NCBI GenBank assembly: GCA_964017235.1
Contig: OZ024934.1
Location: 79,636,706 to 79,700,705 of the forward strand
DNA length: 64,000 nucleotides
Source of the DNA: Sabellastarte sp. h YS-2021
Lineage: Eukaryota; Annelida; Polychaeta; Sabellida; Sabellidae
Direction: 5' to 3'
Shown one piece after another: positions 50,405-63,400 of this stretch. A program made the translations under genes and the position numbers. The notes below the pieces were generated by a model. That model was not told where the DNA came from, searched no databases, and saw nothing but the letters and a program-made list of their open reading frames with translations. The stretch's first letter is position 1; every line of letters begins with the position of its first letter.

Positions 50405-52384
50405 GATTCAAAAAGCAGGCCAAAAATGACTTAGACTCACCATGTTAAAACTTTTGTGTCTCCTTCTTCTATATTTAAGTTGAACCAATAGGCACAGACT
50501 TTATGGATTCCACCAAATGTCTTTGCCTCAGGTTTGGCTCAGTAGCTGACTCCCATGTTGCGACAGGTCAGTAGTGTTGTCCTCTGAAGGAGATGTTGGG
50601 GATGTATATAAAACACTGAGGTGGTCACTTTGGCCATACACACTATATTGATTGTTTAAATCATTAATGATTCTAATTACAAAGTATTATGCCTATGCAA
50701 AGGTGTATCAAGCTGTCACAAGAAACCAAAGTTCCACTGATTTGTGTGACCATGTGGTATACTGGGGCTGTTAGAGGCTAAAGTAAGACCAAAAATGACC
50801 TCCTTAGCGCCCCAGATTATAGAAAAAAGGTATGCTATTCAAAATAAGATCATCAATGGGCATTGAGTAGTTATGACTATTTTGATGTTCTTGGACAACA
50901 AGCGAGAATAAAATAATCCTTATAAGTGCCTCAGCCAATCAATCTTCAGATTCAAAAGCAGGCCAAAAATGACTTAGGCTAACCGAGTTAAAACTTTTGT
51001 ATCTACTTCTTTTATATTTAAGTTGAACCAATAGGCACAGAATTTATGGATTTCACCAAATGTCTTTGCCTCACGTTTGGCTGAGTAGCTGACTCCTATG
51101 TTGCGACAGGTCAGTAGTGTTGTCCACTGAAGGAGATGTTGGGGATGTATATAAAACACTGAGGTGGTCATTTTGGTCATACACACTATATTGATTGTTT
51201 AAATCATTAGTGATTCTAATTACAAAGTATTATGACTATGCAAAGGTGTATCAAGCTGTCACAAGAAAACCAAAGTTCCACTGATTTGTGTGACCATGTA
51301 GTATACTGGGGCTGTTAGAGGCTAAAGTAAGACCAAAAATGACCTCCTTAGCGCCCCAGATTATACAAAAACGGTATGCTATTCAAAATAAGATCATCAA
51401 TGGGCATTGAGTAGTTATGACTATTTTGATGTTCTTGGACAACAAGCGAGAGTAAAATAATCCTTATAAGTGCCTCAGCCAATCAATCTTCAGATTCAAA
51501 AGCAGGCCAAAAATGACTTAGACTCACCGAGTTAAAGCTTTTGTATCTACTTCTTTTATATTTAAGTTGAACCAATAGGCACAGAATTTATGGATTCCAC
51601 CAGCTGTCACAAGAAAACCAAAGTTCCACTGATTTGTGTGACCATGTGGTATACTGGGGCTGTTAGAGGCTAAAGTGAGACCAAAAATGACCTCCTTAGC
51701 GCCGCATATTATAGAATAAAGGTATGCTATTCAAAACAAGATCATCAATGGGCATTGAGTAGTTATGACTATTTTGACGTTCTTGGACAATAAGCGAGAA
51801 TTAAATAATCCTTATAAGTGCCCTAGCCAATCAATCTTCAGATTCAAAAAGCAGGCCAAAAATGACTTAGACTCACCATGTTAAAACTTTTGTGTCTACT
51901 TCTTCTATATTTAAGTTGAACCAATAGGCACAGACTTTATGGATTCCACCAAATGTCTTTGCCTCAGGTTTGGCTCAGTAGCTGACTCCCATGTTGCGAC
52001 AGGTCAGTAGTGTTGTCCTCTGAAGGAGATGTTGGGGATGTATATAAAACAATGAGGTGGTCACTTTGGCCATACACACTATATTGATTGTTTAAATCAT
52101 TAATGATTCTAATTACAAAGTATTATGCCTATGCAAAGGTGTATCAAGCTGTCACAAGAAACCAAAGTTCCACTGATTTGTGTGACCATGTGGTATACTG
52201 GGGCTGTTAGAGGCTAAAGTAAGACCAAAAATGACCTCCTTAGCGCCCCAGATTATAGAAAAAAGGTATGCTATTCAAAATAAGATCATCAATGGGCATT
52301 GAGTAGTTATGACTATTTTGATGTTCTTGGACAACAAGCGAGAATCAAATAATCCCGATAAGTGCCCTAGCCAATCAATCTTCA

Positions 52385-52928
52385 CATTCAAAAAGCAGGC
52401 CAAAAATGACTTAGACTCACCATGTTAAAGCTTTTGTATCTACTTCTTTTATATTTAAGTTGAACCAATAGGCACAGACTTTATGGATTCCACCAAATGT
52501 CTTTGCCTCACGTTTGGCTGAGCAGCTGACTCCTATGTTGCGACAGGTCAGTAGTGTTATCCTCTGAAGGAGATGTTGGGGATGTATATAAAACACTGAG
52601 GTGGTCATTTTGGCCATACACACTATATTGATTGTTTAAATCATTAATGATTCTAATTACAAAGTACTATGCCTATGCAAAGGTGTATCAAGCTGTCACA
52701 AGAAACCAAAGTTCCACTGATTTGTGTGACCATGTAGTATACTGGGACTGTTAGAGGCTAAAGTGAGACCAAAAATGACCTCCTTAGCGCCCCATATTAT
52801 AGAATAAAGGTATACTATTCAAAATAAGATCATCAATGGGCATTGAGTAGTTATGACTATTTTGATGTTCTTGGACAATAAACGAAAATCAAATAATTCT
52901 GATAAGTACCCTAGCCAATCAATCTTCA
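52385..52928 (+). repeat. Chimeric unit at an unequal-exchange point
   Basis: The first part (cttcacattc, ttaaagctttt, gttatcctctg, actgggactg) matches the L unit at 46990. From about 52,764 onward (gtgagacc, catattatag, ggtatactattc, aataaacg) it matches the S unit at 47534. The switch lies inside ctgttagaggctaaagt, common to both. One unit length (348 bp) is lost relative to the parent block. Confidence 0.87.
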
Positions 52929-53472
52929 GATTCAAAAAGCAGGCCAAAAATGACTTAGACTCACCATGTTAAAACTTTTGTATCTATTTCTTTTATATTT
53001 AAGTTGAACCAATAGGCACAGACTTTATGGATTCCACCAAATGTCTTTGCCTCAGGTTTTGCTGAGCAGCTGACTCCTATGTTGCGACAGGTCAGTAGTG
53101 TTGTCCTCTGAAGGAGATGTTAGGGATGTATATAAAACACTGAGGTGGTCATTTTGGCCATATACACTATATTGATTGTTTAAATCATTAATGATTCTAA
53201 TTACAAAGTATTATGCCTATGCAAAGGTGTATCAAGCTGTCACAAGAAACCAAAGTTCCACTGATTTGTGTGACCATTTGGTATACTGGGGCTGTTAGAG
53301 GCTAAAGTAAGACCAAAAATGACCTCCTTAGCGCCCCAGATTATAGAAAAATGGTATGCTATTCAAAATAAGATCATCAATGGGCATTGAGTAGTTATGA
53401 CTATTTTGATGTTCTTGGACAACAAGCGAGAATCAAATAATCCTGATAAGTGCCCTAGCCAATCAATCTTCA

Positions 53473-55807
53473 GATTCAAAAGCAGGCCAAAAATGACTTA
53501 GGCTCACCGAGTTAAAACTTTTGTATCTACTTCTTTTATATTAAAGTTGAACCAATAGGCACAGAATTTATGGATTTCACCAAATGTCTTTGCCTCACAT
53601 TTCGCTGAGTAGCTGACTCCCATGTTGCGACAGGTCAGTAGTGTTGTCCTCTGAAGGAGATGTTGGGGATGTATATAAAACACTGAGGTGGTCATTTTGG
53701 ACATACACACTATATTGATTGTTTAAATCATTAATGATTCTAATTACAAAGTATTATGCCTATGCAAAGGTGTATCAAGCTGTCACAAGAAAACCAAAGT
53801 TCCACTGATTTGTGTGACCATGTAGTATACTGGGGCTGTTAGAGGCTAAAGTAAGACCAAAAATGACCTCCTTAGCGCCCCAGATTATAGAAAAAAGGTC
53901 TGCTATTCAAAATAAGATCATCAATGGGCATTGAGTAGTTATGACTATTTTGATGTTCTTGGACAACAAGCGAGAATCAAATAATCCCCAAATGCGACAG
54001 GTCAGTAGTGTTGTCCACTGAAGGAGATGTTGGGGATGTATATAAAACACTGAGGTGGTCATTTTGGACATACACACTATATTGATTGTTTAAATCATTA
54101 ATGATTCTAATTACAAAGTATTATGCCTATGCAAAGGTGTATCAAGCTGTCACAAGAAAACCAAAGTTCCACTGATTTGTGTGACCATGTAGTATACTTA
54201 CTAAAGTAAGACCAAAAATGACCTCCTTAGCGCCCCAGATTATAGAAAAAAGGTATGCTATTTAAAAAAGGATCATCAATGGGCATTGAGTAGTTATGAC
54301 TATTTTGATGTTCTTGGACAACAAGCGAGAATCAAATAATCCTTATAAGTGCCTCAGCCAATCAATCTTCAGATTCAAAAGCAGGCCAAAAATGACTTAG
54401 GCTCACCGAATTAAAACTTTTGTATCTACTTCTTTTATATTTAAGTTGAACCAATAGGCACAGAATTTATGGATTTCACCAAATGTCTTTGCCTCACGTT
54501 TGGCTGAGTAGCTGACTCCTATGTTGCGACAGGTCAGTAGTGTTGTCCACTGAAGGAGATGTTGGGGATGTATATAAAACACTGAGGTGGTCATTTTGGA
54601 CATACACACTATATTGATTGTTTAAATCATTAGTGATTCTAATTACAAAGTATTATGACTATGCAAAGGTGTATCAAGCTGTCACAAGAAAACCAAAGTT
54701 CCACTGATTTGTGTGACCATGTAGTATACTGGGGCTGTTAGAGGCTAAAGTAAGACCAAAAATGACCTCCTTAGCGCCCCAGATTATACAAAAACGGTAT
54801 GCTATTCAAAATAAGATCATCAATGGGCATTGAGTAGTTATGACTATTTTGATGTTCTTGGACAACAAGCGAGAGTAAAATAATCCTTATAAGTGCCTCA
54901 GCCAATCAATCTTCAGATTCAAAAGCAGGCCAAAAATGACTTAGACTCACCGAGTTAAAGCTTTTGTATCTACTTCTTTTATATTTAAGTTGAACCAATA
55001 GGCACAGAATTTATGGATTCCACCAGCTGTCACAAGAAAACCAAAGTTCCACTGATTTGTGTGACCATGTGGTATACTGGGGCTGTTAGAGGCTAAAGTG
55101 AGACCAAAAATGACCTCCTTAGCGCCGCATATTATAGAATAAAGGTATGCTATTCAAAACAAGATCATCAATGGGCATTGAGTAGTTATGACTATTTTGA
55201 CGTTCTTGGACAATAAGCGAGAATCAAATAATCCTTATAAGTGCCCTAGCCAATCAATCTTCAGATTCAAAAAGCAGGCCAAAAATGACTTAGACTCACC
55301 ATGTTAAAACTTTTGTGTCTACTTCTTCTATATTTAAGTTGAACCAATAGGCACAGACTTTATGGATTCCACCAAATGTCTTTGCCTCAGGTTTTGCTGA
55401 GCAGCTGACTCCTATGTTGCGACAGGTCAGTAGTGTTGTCCTCTGAAGGAGATGTTAGGGATGTATATAAAACACTGAGGTGGTCATTTTGGCCATACAC
55501 ACTATATTGATTGTTTAAATCATTAATGATTCTAATTACAAAGTATTATGCCTATGCAAAGGTGTATCAAGCTGTCACAAGAAACCAAAGTTCCACTGAT
55601 TTGTGTGACCATTTGGTATACTGGGGCTGTTAGAGGCTAAAGTAAGACCAAAAATGACCTCCTTAGCGCCCCAGATTATAGAAAAATGGTATGCTATTCA
55701 AAATAAGATCATCAATGGGCATTGAGTAGTTATGACTATTTTGATGTTCTTGGACAACAAGCGAGAATCAAATAATCCTGATAAGTGCCCTAGCCAATCA
55801 ATCTTCA
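53473..55807 (+). repeat. 2,334-bp higher-order repeat, copy 1
   Basis: Four parts: a fused double-L (53473-54371), L 54372, S 54916, L 55264. The fusion has lost about 176 bp at 53,986-53,995 (ataatccccaaatgcgacag) and 12 bp at about 54,197-54,201 (gtatacttactaaag in place of gtatactggggctgttagaggctaaag). The L at 54372 starts like the unit at 49513 and ends like the unit at 50949 (attagtgattc). The L at 55264 starts like 51841 (gtgtctacttcttc) and ends like 52929 (ggttttgctgagcag, gttaggg). The repeat was thus assembled from a deleted and shuffled piece of the 5.4-kb repeat. Confidence 0.9.
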
Positions 55808-58141
55808 GATTCAAAAGCAGGCCAAAAATGACTTAGGCTCACCGAGTTAAAACTTTTGTATCTACTTCTTTTATATTAAAGTTGAACCAATAGGCACAGA
55901 ATTTATGGATTTCACCAAATGTCTTTGCCTCACATTTCGCTGAGTAGCTGACTCCCATGTTGCGACAGGTCAGTAGTGTTGTCCTCTGAAGGAGATGTTG
56001 GGGATGTATATAAAACACTGAGGTGGTCATTTTGGACATACACACTATATTGATTGTTTAAATCATTAATGATTCTAATTACAAAGTATTATGCCTATGC
56101 AAAGGTGTATCAAGCTGTCACAAGAAACCAAAGTTCCACTGATTTGTGTGACCATGTGGTATACTGGGGCTGTTAGAGGCTAAAGTAAGACCAAAAATGA
56201 CCTCCTTAGCGCCCCAGATTATAGAAAAAAGGTCTGCTATTCAAAATAAGATCATCAATGGGCATTGAGTAGTTATGACTATTTTGATGTTCTTGGACAA
56301 CAAGCGAGAATCAAATAATCCCCAAATGCGACAGGTCAGTAGTGTTGTCCACTGAAGGAGATGTTGGGGATGTATATAAAACACTGAGGTGGTCATTTTG
56401 GACATACACACTATATTGATTGTTTAAATCATTAATGATTCTAATTACAAAGTATTATGCCTATGCAAAGGTGTATCAAGCTGTCACAAGAAAACCAAAG
56501 TTCCACTGATTTGTGTGACCATGTAGTATACTTACTAAAGTAAGACCAAAAATGACCTCCTTAGCGCCCCAGATTATAGAAAAAAGGTATGCTATTCAAA
56601 AAAGGATCATCAATGGGCATTGAGTAGTTATGACTATTTTGATGTTCTTGGACAACAAGCGAGAATAAAATAATCCTTATAAGTGCCTCAGCCAATCAAT
56701 CTTCAGATTCAAAAGCAGGCCAAAAATGACTTAGGCTCACCGAATTAAAACTTTTGTATCTACTTCTTTTATATTTAAGTTGAACCAATAGGCACAGAAT
56801 TTATGGATTTCACCAAATGTCTTTGCCTCACGTTTGGCTGAGTAGCTGACTCCTATGTTGCGACAGGTCAGTAGTGTTGTCCACTGAAGGAGATGTTGGG
56901 GATGTATATAAAACACTGAGGTGGTCATTTTGGACATACACACTATATTGATTGTTTAAATCATTAGTGATTCTAATTACAAAGTATTATGACTATGCAA
57001 AGGTGTATCAAGCTGTCACAAGAAAACCAAAGTTCCACTGATTTGTGTGACCATGTAGTATACTGGGGCTGTTAGAGGCTAAAGTAAGACCAAAAATGAC
57101 CTCCTTAGCGCCCCAGATTATACAAAAACGGTATGCTATTCAAAATAAGATCATCAATGGGCATTGAGTAGTTATGACTATTTTGATGTTCTTGGACAAC
57201 AAGCGAGAGTAAAATAATCCTTATAAGTGCCTCAGCCAATCAATCTTCAGATTCAAAAGCAGGCCAAAAATGACTTAGACTCACCGAGTTAAAGCTTTTG
57301 TATCTACTTCTTTTATATTTAAGTTGAACCAATAGGCACAGAATTTATGGATTCCACCAGCTGTCACAAGAAAACCAAAGTTCCACTGATTTGTGTGACC
57401 ATGTGGTATACTGGGGCTGTTAGAGGCTAAAGTGAGACCAAAAATGACCTCCTTAGCGCCGCATATTATAGAATAAAGGTATGCTATTCAAAACAAGATC
57501 ATCAATGGGCATTGAGTAGTTATGACTATTTTGACGTTCTTGGACAATAAGCGAGAATCAAATAATCCTTATAAGTGCCCTAGCCAATCAATCTTCAGAT
57601 TCAAAAAGCAGGCCAAAAATGACTTAGACTCACCATGTTAAAACTTTTGTGTCTACTTCTTCTATATTTAAGTTGAACCAATAGGCACAGACTTTATGGA
57701 TTCCACCAAATGTCTTTGCCTCAGGTTTTGCTGAGCAGCTGACTCCTATGTTGCGACAGGTCAGTAGTGTTGTCCTCTGAAGGAGATGTTAGGGATGTAT
57801 ATAAAACACTGAGGTGGTCATTTTGGCCATACACACTATATTGATTGTTTAAATCATTAATGATTCTAATTACAAAGTATTATGCCTATGCAAAGGTGTA
57901 TCAAGCTGTCACAAGAAACCAAAGTTCCACTGATTTGTGTGACCATTTGGTATACTGGGGCTGTTAGAGGCTAAAGTAAGACCAAAAATGACCTCCTTAG
58001 CGCCCCAGATTATAGAAAAATGGTATGCTATTCAAAATAAGATCATCAATGGGCATTGAGTAGTTATGACTATTTTGATGTTCTTGGACAACAAGCGAGA
58101 ATCAAATAATCCTGATAAGTGCCCTAGCCAATCAATCTTCA
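55808..58141 (+). repeat. 2,334-bp higher-order repeat, copy 2
   Basis: Fused double-L 55808-56705 (scars at about 56,320-56,330 and 56,530-56,536), L 56706, S 57250, L 57598. Each landmark lies 2,334-2,335 bp after its partner in copy 1, including both deletion scars. Confidence 0.91.
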
Positions 58142-60475
58142 GATTCAAAAGCAGGCCAAAAATGACTTAGGCTCACCGAGTTAAAACTTTTGTATCTACT
58201 TCTTTTATATTAAAGTTCAACCAATAGGCACAGAATTTATGGATTTCACCAAATGTCTTTGCCTCACATTTCGCTGAGTAGCTGACTCCCATGTTGCGAC
58301 AGGTCAGTAGTGTTGTCCTCTGAAGGAGATGTTGGGGATGTATATAAAACACTGAGGTGGTCATTTTGGACATACACACTATATTGATTGTTTAAATCAT
58401 TAATGATTCTAATTACAAAGTATTATGCCTATGCAAAGGTGTATCAAGCTGTCACAAGAAACCAAAGTTCCACTGATTTGTGTGACCATGTGGTATACTG
58501 GGGCTGTTAGAGGCTAAAGTAAGACCAAAAATGACCTCCTTAGCGCCCCAGATTATAGAAAAAAGGTCTGCTATTCAAAATAAGATCATCAATGGGCATT
58601 GAGTAGTTATGACTATTTTGATGTTCTTGGACAACAAGCGAGAATCAAATAATCCCCAAATGCGACAGGTCAGTAGTGTTGTCCACTGAAGGAGATGTTG
58701 GGGATGTATATAAAACACTGAGGTGGTCATTTTGGACATACACACTATATTGATTGTTTAAATCATTAATGATTCTAATTACAAAGTATTATGCCTATGC
58801 AAAGGTGTATCAAGCTGTCACAAGAAAACCAAAGTTCCACTGATTTGTGTGACCATGTAGTATACTTACTAAAGTAAGACCAAAAATGACCTCCTTAGCG
58901 CCCCAGATTATAGAAAAAAGGTACGCTATTCAAAAAAGGATCATCAATGGGCATTGAGTAGTTATGACTATTTTGATGTTCTTGGACAACAAGCGAGAAT
59001 CAAATAATCCCGATAAGTGCCCTAGCCAATCAATCTTCACATTCAAAAAGCAGGCCAAAAATGACTTAGACTCACCATGTTAAAGCTTTTGTATCTACTT
59101 CTTTTATATTTAAGTTGAACCAATAGGCACAGACTTTATGGATTCCACCAAATGTCTTTGCCTCACGTTTGGCTGAGCAGCTGACTCCTATGTTGCGACA
59201 GGTCAGTAGTGTTATCCTCTGAAGGAGATGTTGGGGATGTATATAAAACACTGAGGTGGTCATTTTGGCCATACACACTATATTGATTGTTTAAATCATT
59301 AATGATTCTAATTACAAAGTACTATGCCTATGCAAAGGTGTATCAAGCTGTCACAAGAAACCAAAGTTCCACTGATTTGTGTGACCATGTAGTATACTGG
59401 GACTGTTAGAGGCTAAAGTAAGACCAAAAATGACCTCCTTAGCGCCCCAGATTATAGAAAAAAGGTATGCTATTCAAAATAAGATCATCAATGGGCATTG
59501 AGTAGTTATGACTATTTTGATGTTCTTGGACAACACGCGAGAATAAAATAATCCTTATAAGTGCCTCAGCCAATCAATCTTCAGATTCAAAAGCAGGCCA
59601 AAAATGACTTAGGCTCACCGAATTAAAACTTTTGTATCTACTTCTTTTATATTTAAGTTGAACCAATAGGCACAGAATTTATGGATTCCACCAGCTGTCA
59701 CAAGAAAACTAAAGTTCCACTGATTTGTGTGACCGTGTGGTATACTGGGGCTGTTAGAGGCTAAAGTGAGACCAAAAATTACCTCCTTAGCACCCCATAT
59801 TATAGAATAAAGGTATACTATTCAAAATAAGATCATCAATGGGCATTGAGTAGTTATGACTATTTTGATGTTCTTGGACAATAAACGAGAATCAAATAAT
59901 TCTGATAAGTACCCTAGCCAATCAATCTTCAGATTCAAAAAGCAGGCCAAAACTGACTTAGACTCACCATGTTAAAACTTTTGTATCTATTTCTTTTATA
60001 TTTAAGTTGAACCAATAGGCACAGACTTTATGGATTCCACCAAATGTCTTTGCCTCAGGTTTTGCTGAGCAGCTGACTCCTATGTTGCGACAGGTCAGTA
60101 GTGTTGTCCTCTGAAGGAGATGTTAGGGATGTATATAAAACACTGAGGTGGTCATTTTGGCCATACACACTATATTGATTGTTTAAATCATTAATGATTC
60201 TAATTACAAAGTATTATGCCTATGCAAAGGTGTATCAAGCTGTCACAAGAAACCAAAGTTCCACTGATTTGTGTGACCATTTGGTATACTGGGGCTGTTA
60301 GAGGCTAAAGTAAGACCAAAAATGACCTCCTTAGCGCCCCAGATTATAGAAAAATGGTATGCTATTCAAAATAAGATCATCAATGGGCATTGAGTAGTTA
60401 TGACTATTTTGATGTTCTTGGACAACAAGCGAGAATCAAATAATCCTGATAAGTGCCCTAGCCAATCAATCTTCA
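58142..60475 (+). repeat. 2,334-bp higher-order repeat, copy 3 (hybrid)
   Basis: The fused double-L at 58142-59039 carries both scars again (about 58,654-58,664 and 58,864-58,870). The following units, L 59040, S 59584 and L 59932, keep the length (total 2,334 bp) but instead match 46990-48425 at offset 12,050. The switch lies in the last third of the fused unit, before cttcacattc. Confidence 0.88.
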
Positions 60476-63400
60476 GATTCAAAAGCAGGCCAAAAATGAC
60501 TTAGGCTCACCGAGTTAAAACTTTTGTATCTACTTCTTTTATATTAAAGTTGAACCAATAGGCACAGAATTTATGGATTTCACCAAATGTCTTTGCCTCA
60601 CATTTCGCTGAGTAGCTGACTCCCATGTTGCGACAGGTCAGTAGTGTTGTCCTCTGAAGGAGATGTTGGGGATGTATATAAAACACTGAGGTGGTCATTT
60701 TGGACATACACACTATATTGATTGTTTAAATCATTAATGATTCTAATTACAAAGTATTATGCCTATGCAAAGGTGTATCAAGCTGTCACAAGAAACCAAA
60801 GTTCCACTGATTTGTGTGACCATGTGGTATACTGGGGCTGTTAGAGGCTAAAGTAAGACCAAAAATGACCTCCTTAGCGCCCCAGATTATAGAAAAAAGG
60901 TCTGCTATTCAAAATAAGATCATCAATGGGCATTGAGTAGTTATGACTATTTTGATGTTCTTGGACAACAAGCGAGAATCAAATAATCCCGATAAGTGCC
61001 CTAGCCAATCAATCTTCAGATTCAAAAGCAGGCCAAAAATGACTTAGGCTCACCAAGTTAAAACTTTTGAATCTACTTCTTTCATATTTAAGTTGAACCA
61101 ATAGGCACAGAATTTATGGATTTCACCAAATGTCTTTGCCTCACATTTGGCTGAGTAGCTGACTCCTGTGTTGCGACAGGTCAGTAGTGTTGTCCACTGA
61201 AGGAGATGTTGGGGATGTATATAAAACACTGAGGTGGTCATTTTGGACATACACACTATATTGATTGTTTAAATCATTAATGATTCTAATTACAAAGTAT
61301 TATGCCTATGCAAAGGTGTATCAAGCTGTCACAAGAAAACCAAAGTTCCACTGATTTGTGTGACCATGTAGTATACTGGGGCTGTTAGAGGCTAAAGTAA
61401 GACCAAAAATGACCTCCTTAGCGCCCCAGATTATAGAAAAAAGGTATGCTATTCAAAAAAGGATCATCAATGGGCATTGAGTAGTTATGACTATTTTGAT
61501 GTTCTTGGACAACAAGCGAGAATAAAATAATCCTTATAAGTGCCTCAGCCAATCAATCTTCAGATTCAAAAGCAGGCCAAAAATGACTTAGGCTCACCGA
61601 ATTAAAACTTTTGTATCTACTTCTTTTATATTTAAGTTGAACCAATAGGCACAGAATTTATGGATTTCACCAAATGTCTTTGCCTCACGTTTGGCTGAGT
61701 AGCTGACTCCTATGTTGCGACAGGTCAGTAGTGTTGTCCACTGAAGGAGATGTTGGGGATGTATATAAAACACTGAGGTGGTCATTTTGGACATACACAC
61801 TATATTGATTGTTTAAATCATTAATGATTCTAATTACAAAGTATTATGCCTATGCATCCGTGTATCAAGCTGTCACAAGAAAACCAAAGTTCCACTGATT
61901 TGTGTGACCATGTAGTATACTGGGGCTGTTAGCGGCTAAAGTAAGACCAAAAATGACCTCCTTAGCGCCCCAGATTATAGAAAAAAGGTATGCTATTCAA
62001 AATAAGATCATCAATGGGCATTGAGTAGTTATGACTATTTTGATGTTCTTGGACAACAAGCGAGAATAAAATAATCCTTATAAGTGCCTCAGCCAATCAA
62101 TCTTCAGATTCAAAAGCAGGCCAAAAATGACTTAGGCTAACCGAATTAAAACTTTTGTATCTACTTCTTTTATATTTAAGTTGAACCAATAGGCACTGAA
62201 TTCATGGATTTCACCAACTGTCACAAGAAAACCAAAGTTCCACTGATTTGTGTGACCATGTGGTATACTGGGGCTGTTAGAGGCTAAAGTGAGACCAAAA
62301 ATGACCTCCTTAGCGCCCCATATTATAGAATAAAGGTATGCTATTCAAAATAAGATCATCAATGGGCATTGAGTAGTTATGACTATTTTGACGTTCTTGG
62401 ACAATAAGCGAGAATCAAATCATCCTGATAAGTGCCCTAGCCAATCAATCTTCAGATTCAAAAAGCAGGCCAAAAATGACTTAGACTCACCATGTTAAAA
62501 CTTTTGTGTCTACTTCTTCTATATTTAAGTTGAACCAATAGGCACAGACTTTATGGATTCCACCAAATGTCTTTGCCTCAGGTTTGGCTCAGTAGCTGAC
62601 TCCCATGTTGCGACAGGTCAGTAGTGTTGTCCTCTGAAGGAGATGTTGGGGATGTATATAAAACACTGAGGTGGTCACTGTGGCCATACACACTATATTG
62701 ATTCTTTAAATCATTAATGATTCTAATTACAAAGTATTATGCCTATGCAAAGGTGTATCAAGCTGTCACAAGAAACCAAAGTTCCACTGATTTGTGTGAC
62801 CATGTGGTATACTGGGGCTGTTAGAGGCTAAAGTAAGACCAAAAATGACCTCCTTAGCGCCCCAGATTATAAAAAAAAGGTATGCTATTCAAAATAAGAT
62901 CATCAATGGGCATTGAGTAGTTATGACTATTTTGATGTTCTTGGACAACAAGCGAGAATAAAATAATCCTTATAAGTGCCTCAGCCAATCAATCTTCAGA
63001 TTCAAAAGCAGGCCAAAAATGACTTAGGCTAACCGAATTAAAACTTTTGTATCTACTTCTTTTATATTTAAGTTGAACCAATAGGCACAGAATTTATGGA
63101 TTTCACCAAATGTCTTTGCCTCACATTTGGCTGAGTAGCTGACTCCTATGTTGCGACAGGTCAGTAGTGTTGTCCACTGAAGGAGATGTTGGGGATGTAT
63201 ATAAAACACTGAGGTGGTCATTTTGGACATACACACTATATTGATTGTTTAAATCATTAGTGATTCTAATTACAAAGTATTATGACTATGCAAAGGTGTA
63301 TCAAGCTGTCACAAGAAAACCAAAGTTCCACTGATTTGTGTGACCATGTAGTATACTGGGGCTGTTAGAGGCTAAAGTAAGACCAAAAATGACCTACTTA

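Larger units (their letters stand above)
43032..53472 (+). repeat. ~5.4-kb higher-order repeats
   Basis: Unit starts: L 43032, 43575, 44119, 44663, S 45207, L 45554, S 46098, L 46446, L 46990, S 47534, L 47882, 48426, 48969, 49513, S 50057, L 50405, L 50949, S 51493, L 51841, L 52385, L 52929. The segment from 45554 recurs from 50949 (offset 5,395), sharing attagtgattc, attatacaaaaacgg, gcgagagtaaaa and ttttgacgttc. The 50949 copy loses one S-unit length at about 52,751-52,764, after which the offset becomes 5,047. The S units at 45207 and 50057 have an unusual junction, annotated separately. Confidence 0.9.

Noticed and set aside
54191-54201. atacttac word resembling the 5' end of U1 snRNA
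   Set aside because: It is created by the 12-bp deletion scar; no further snRNA similarity, Sm site or stem-loops follow.
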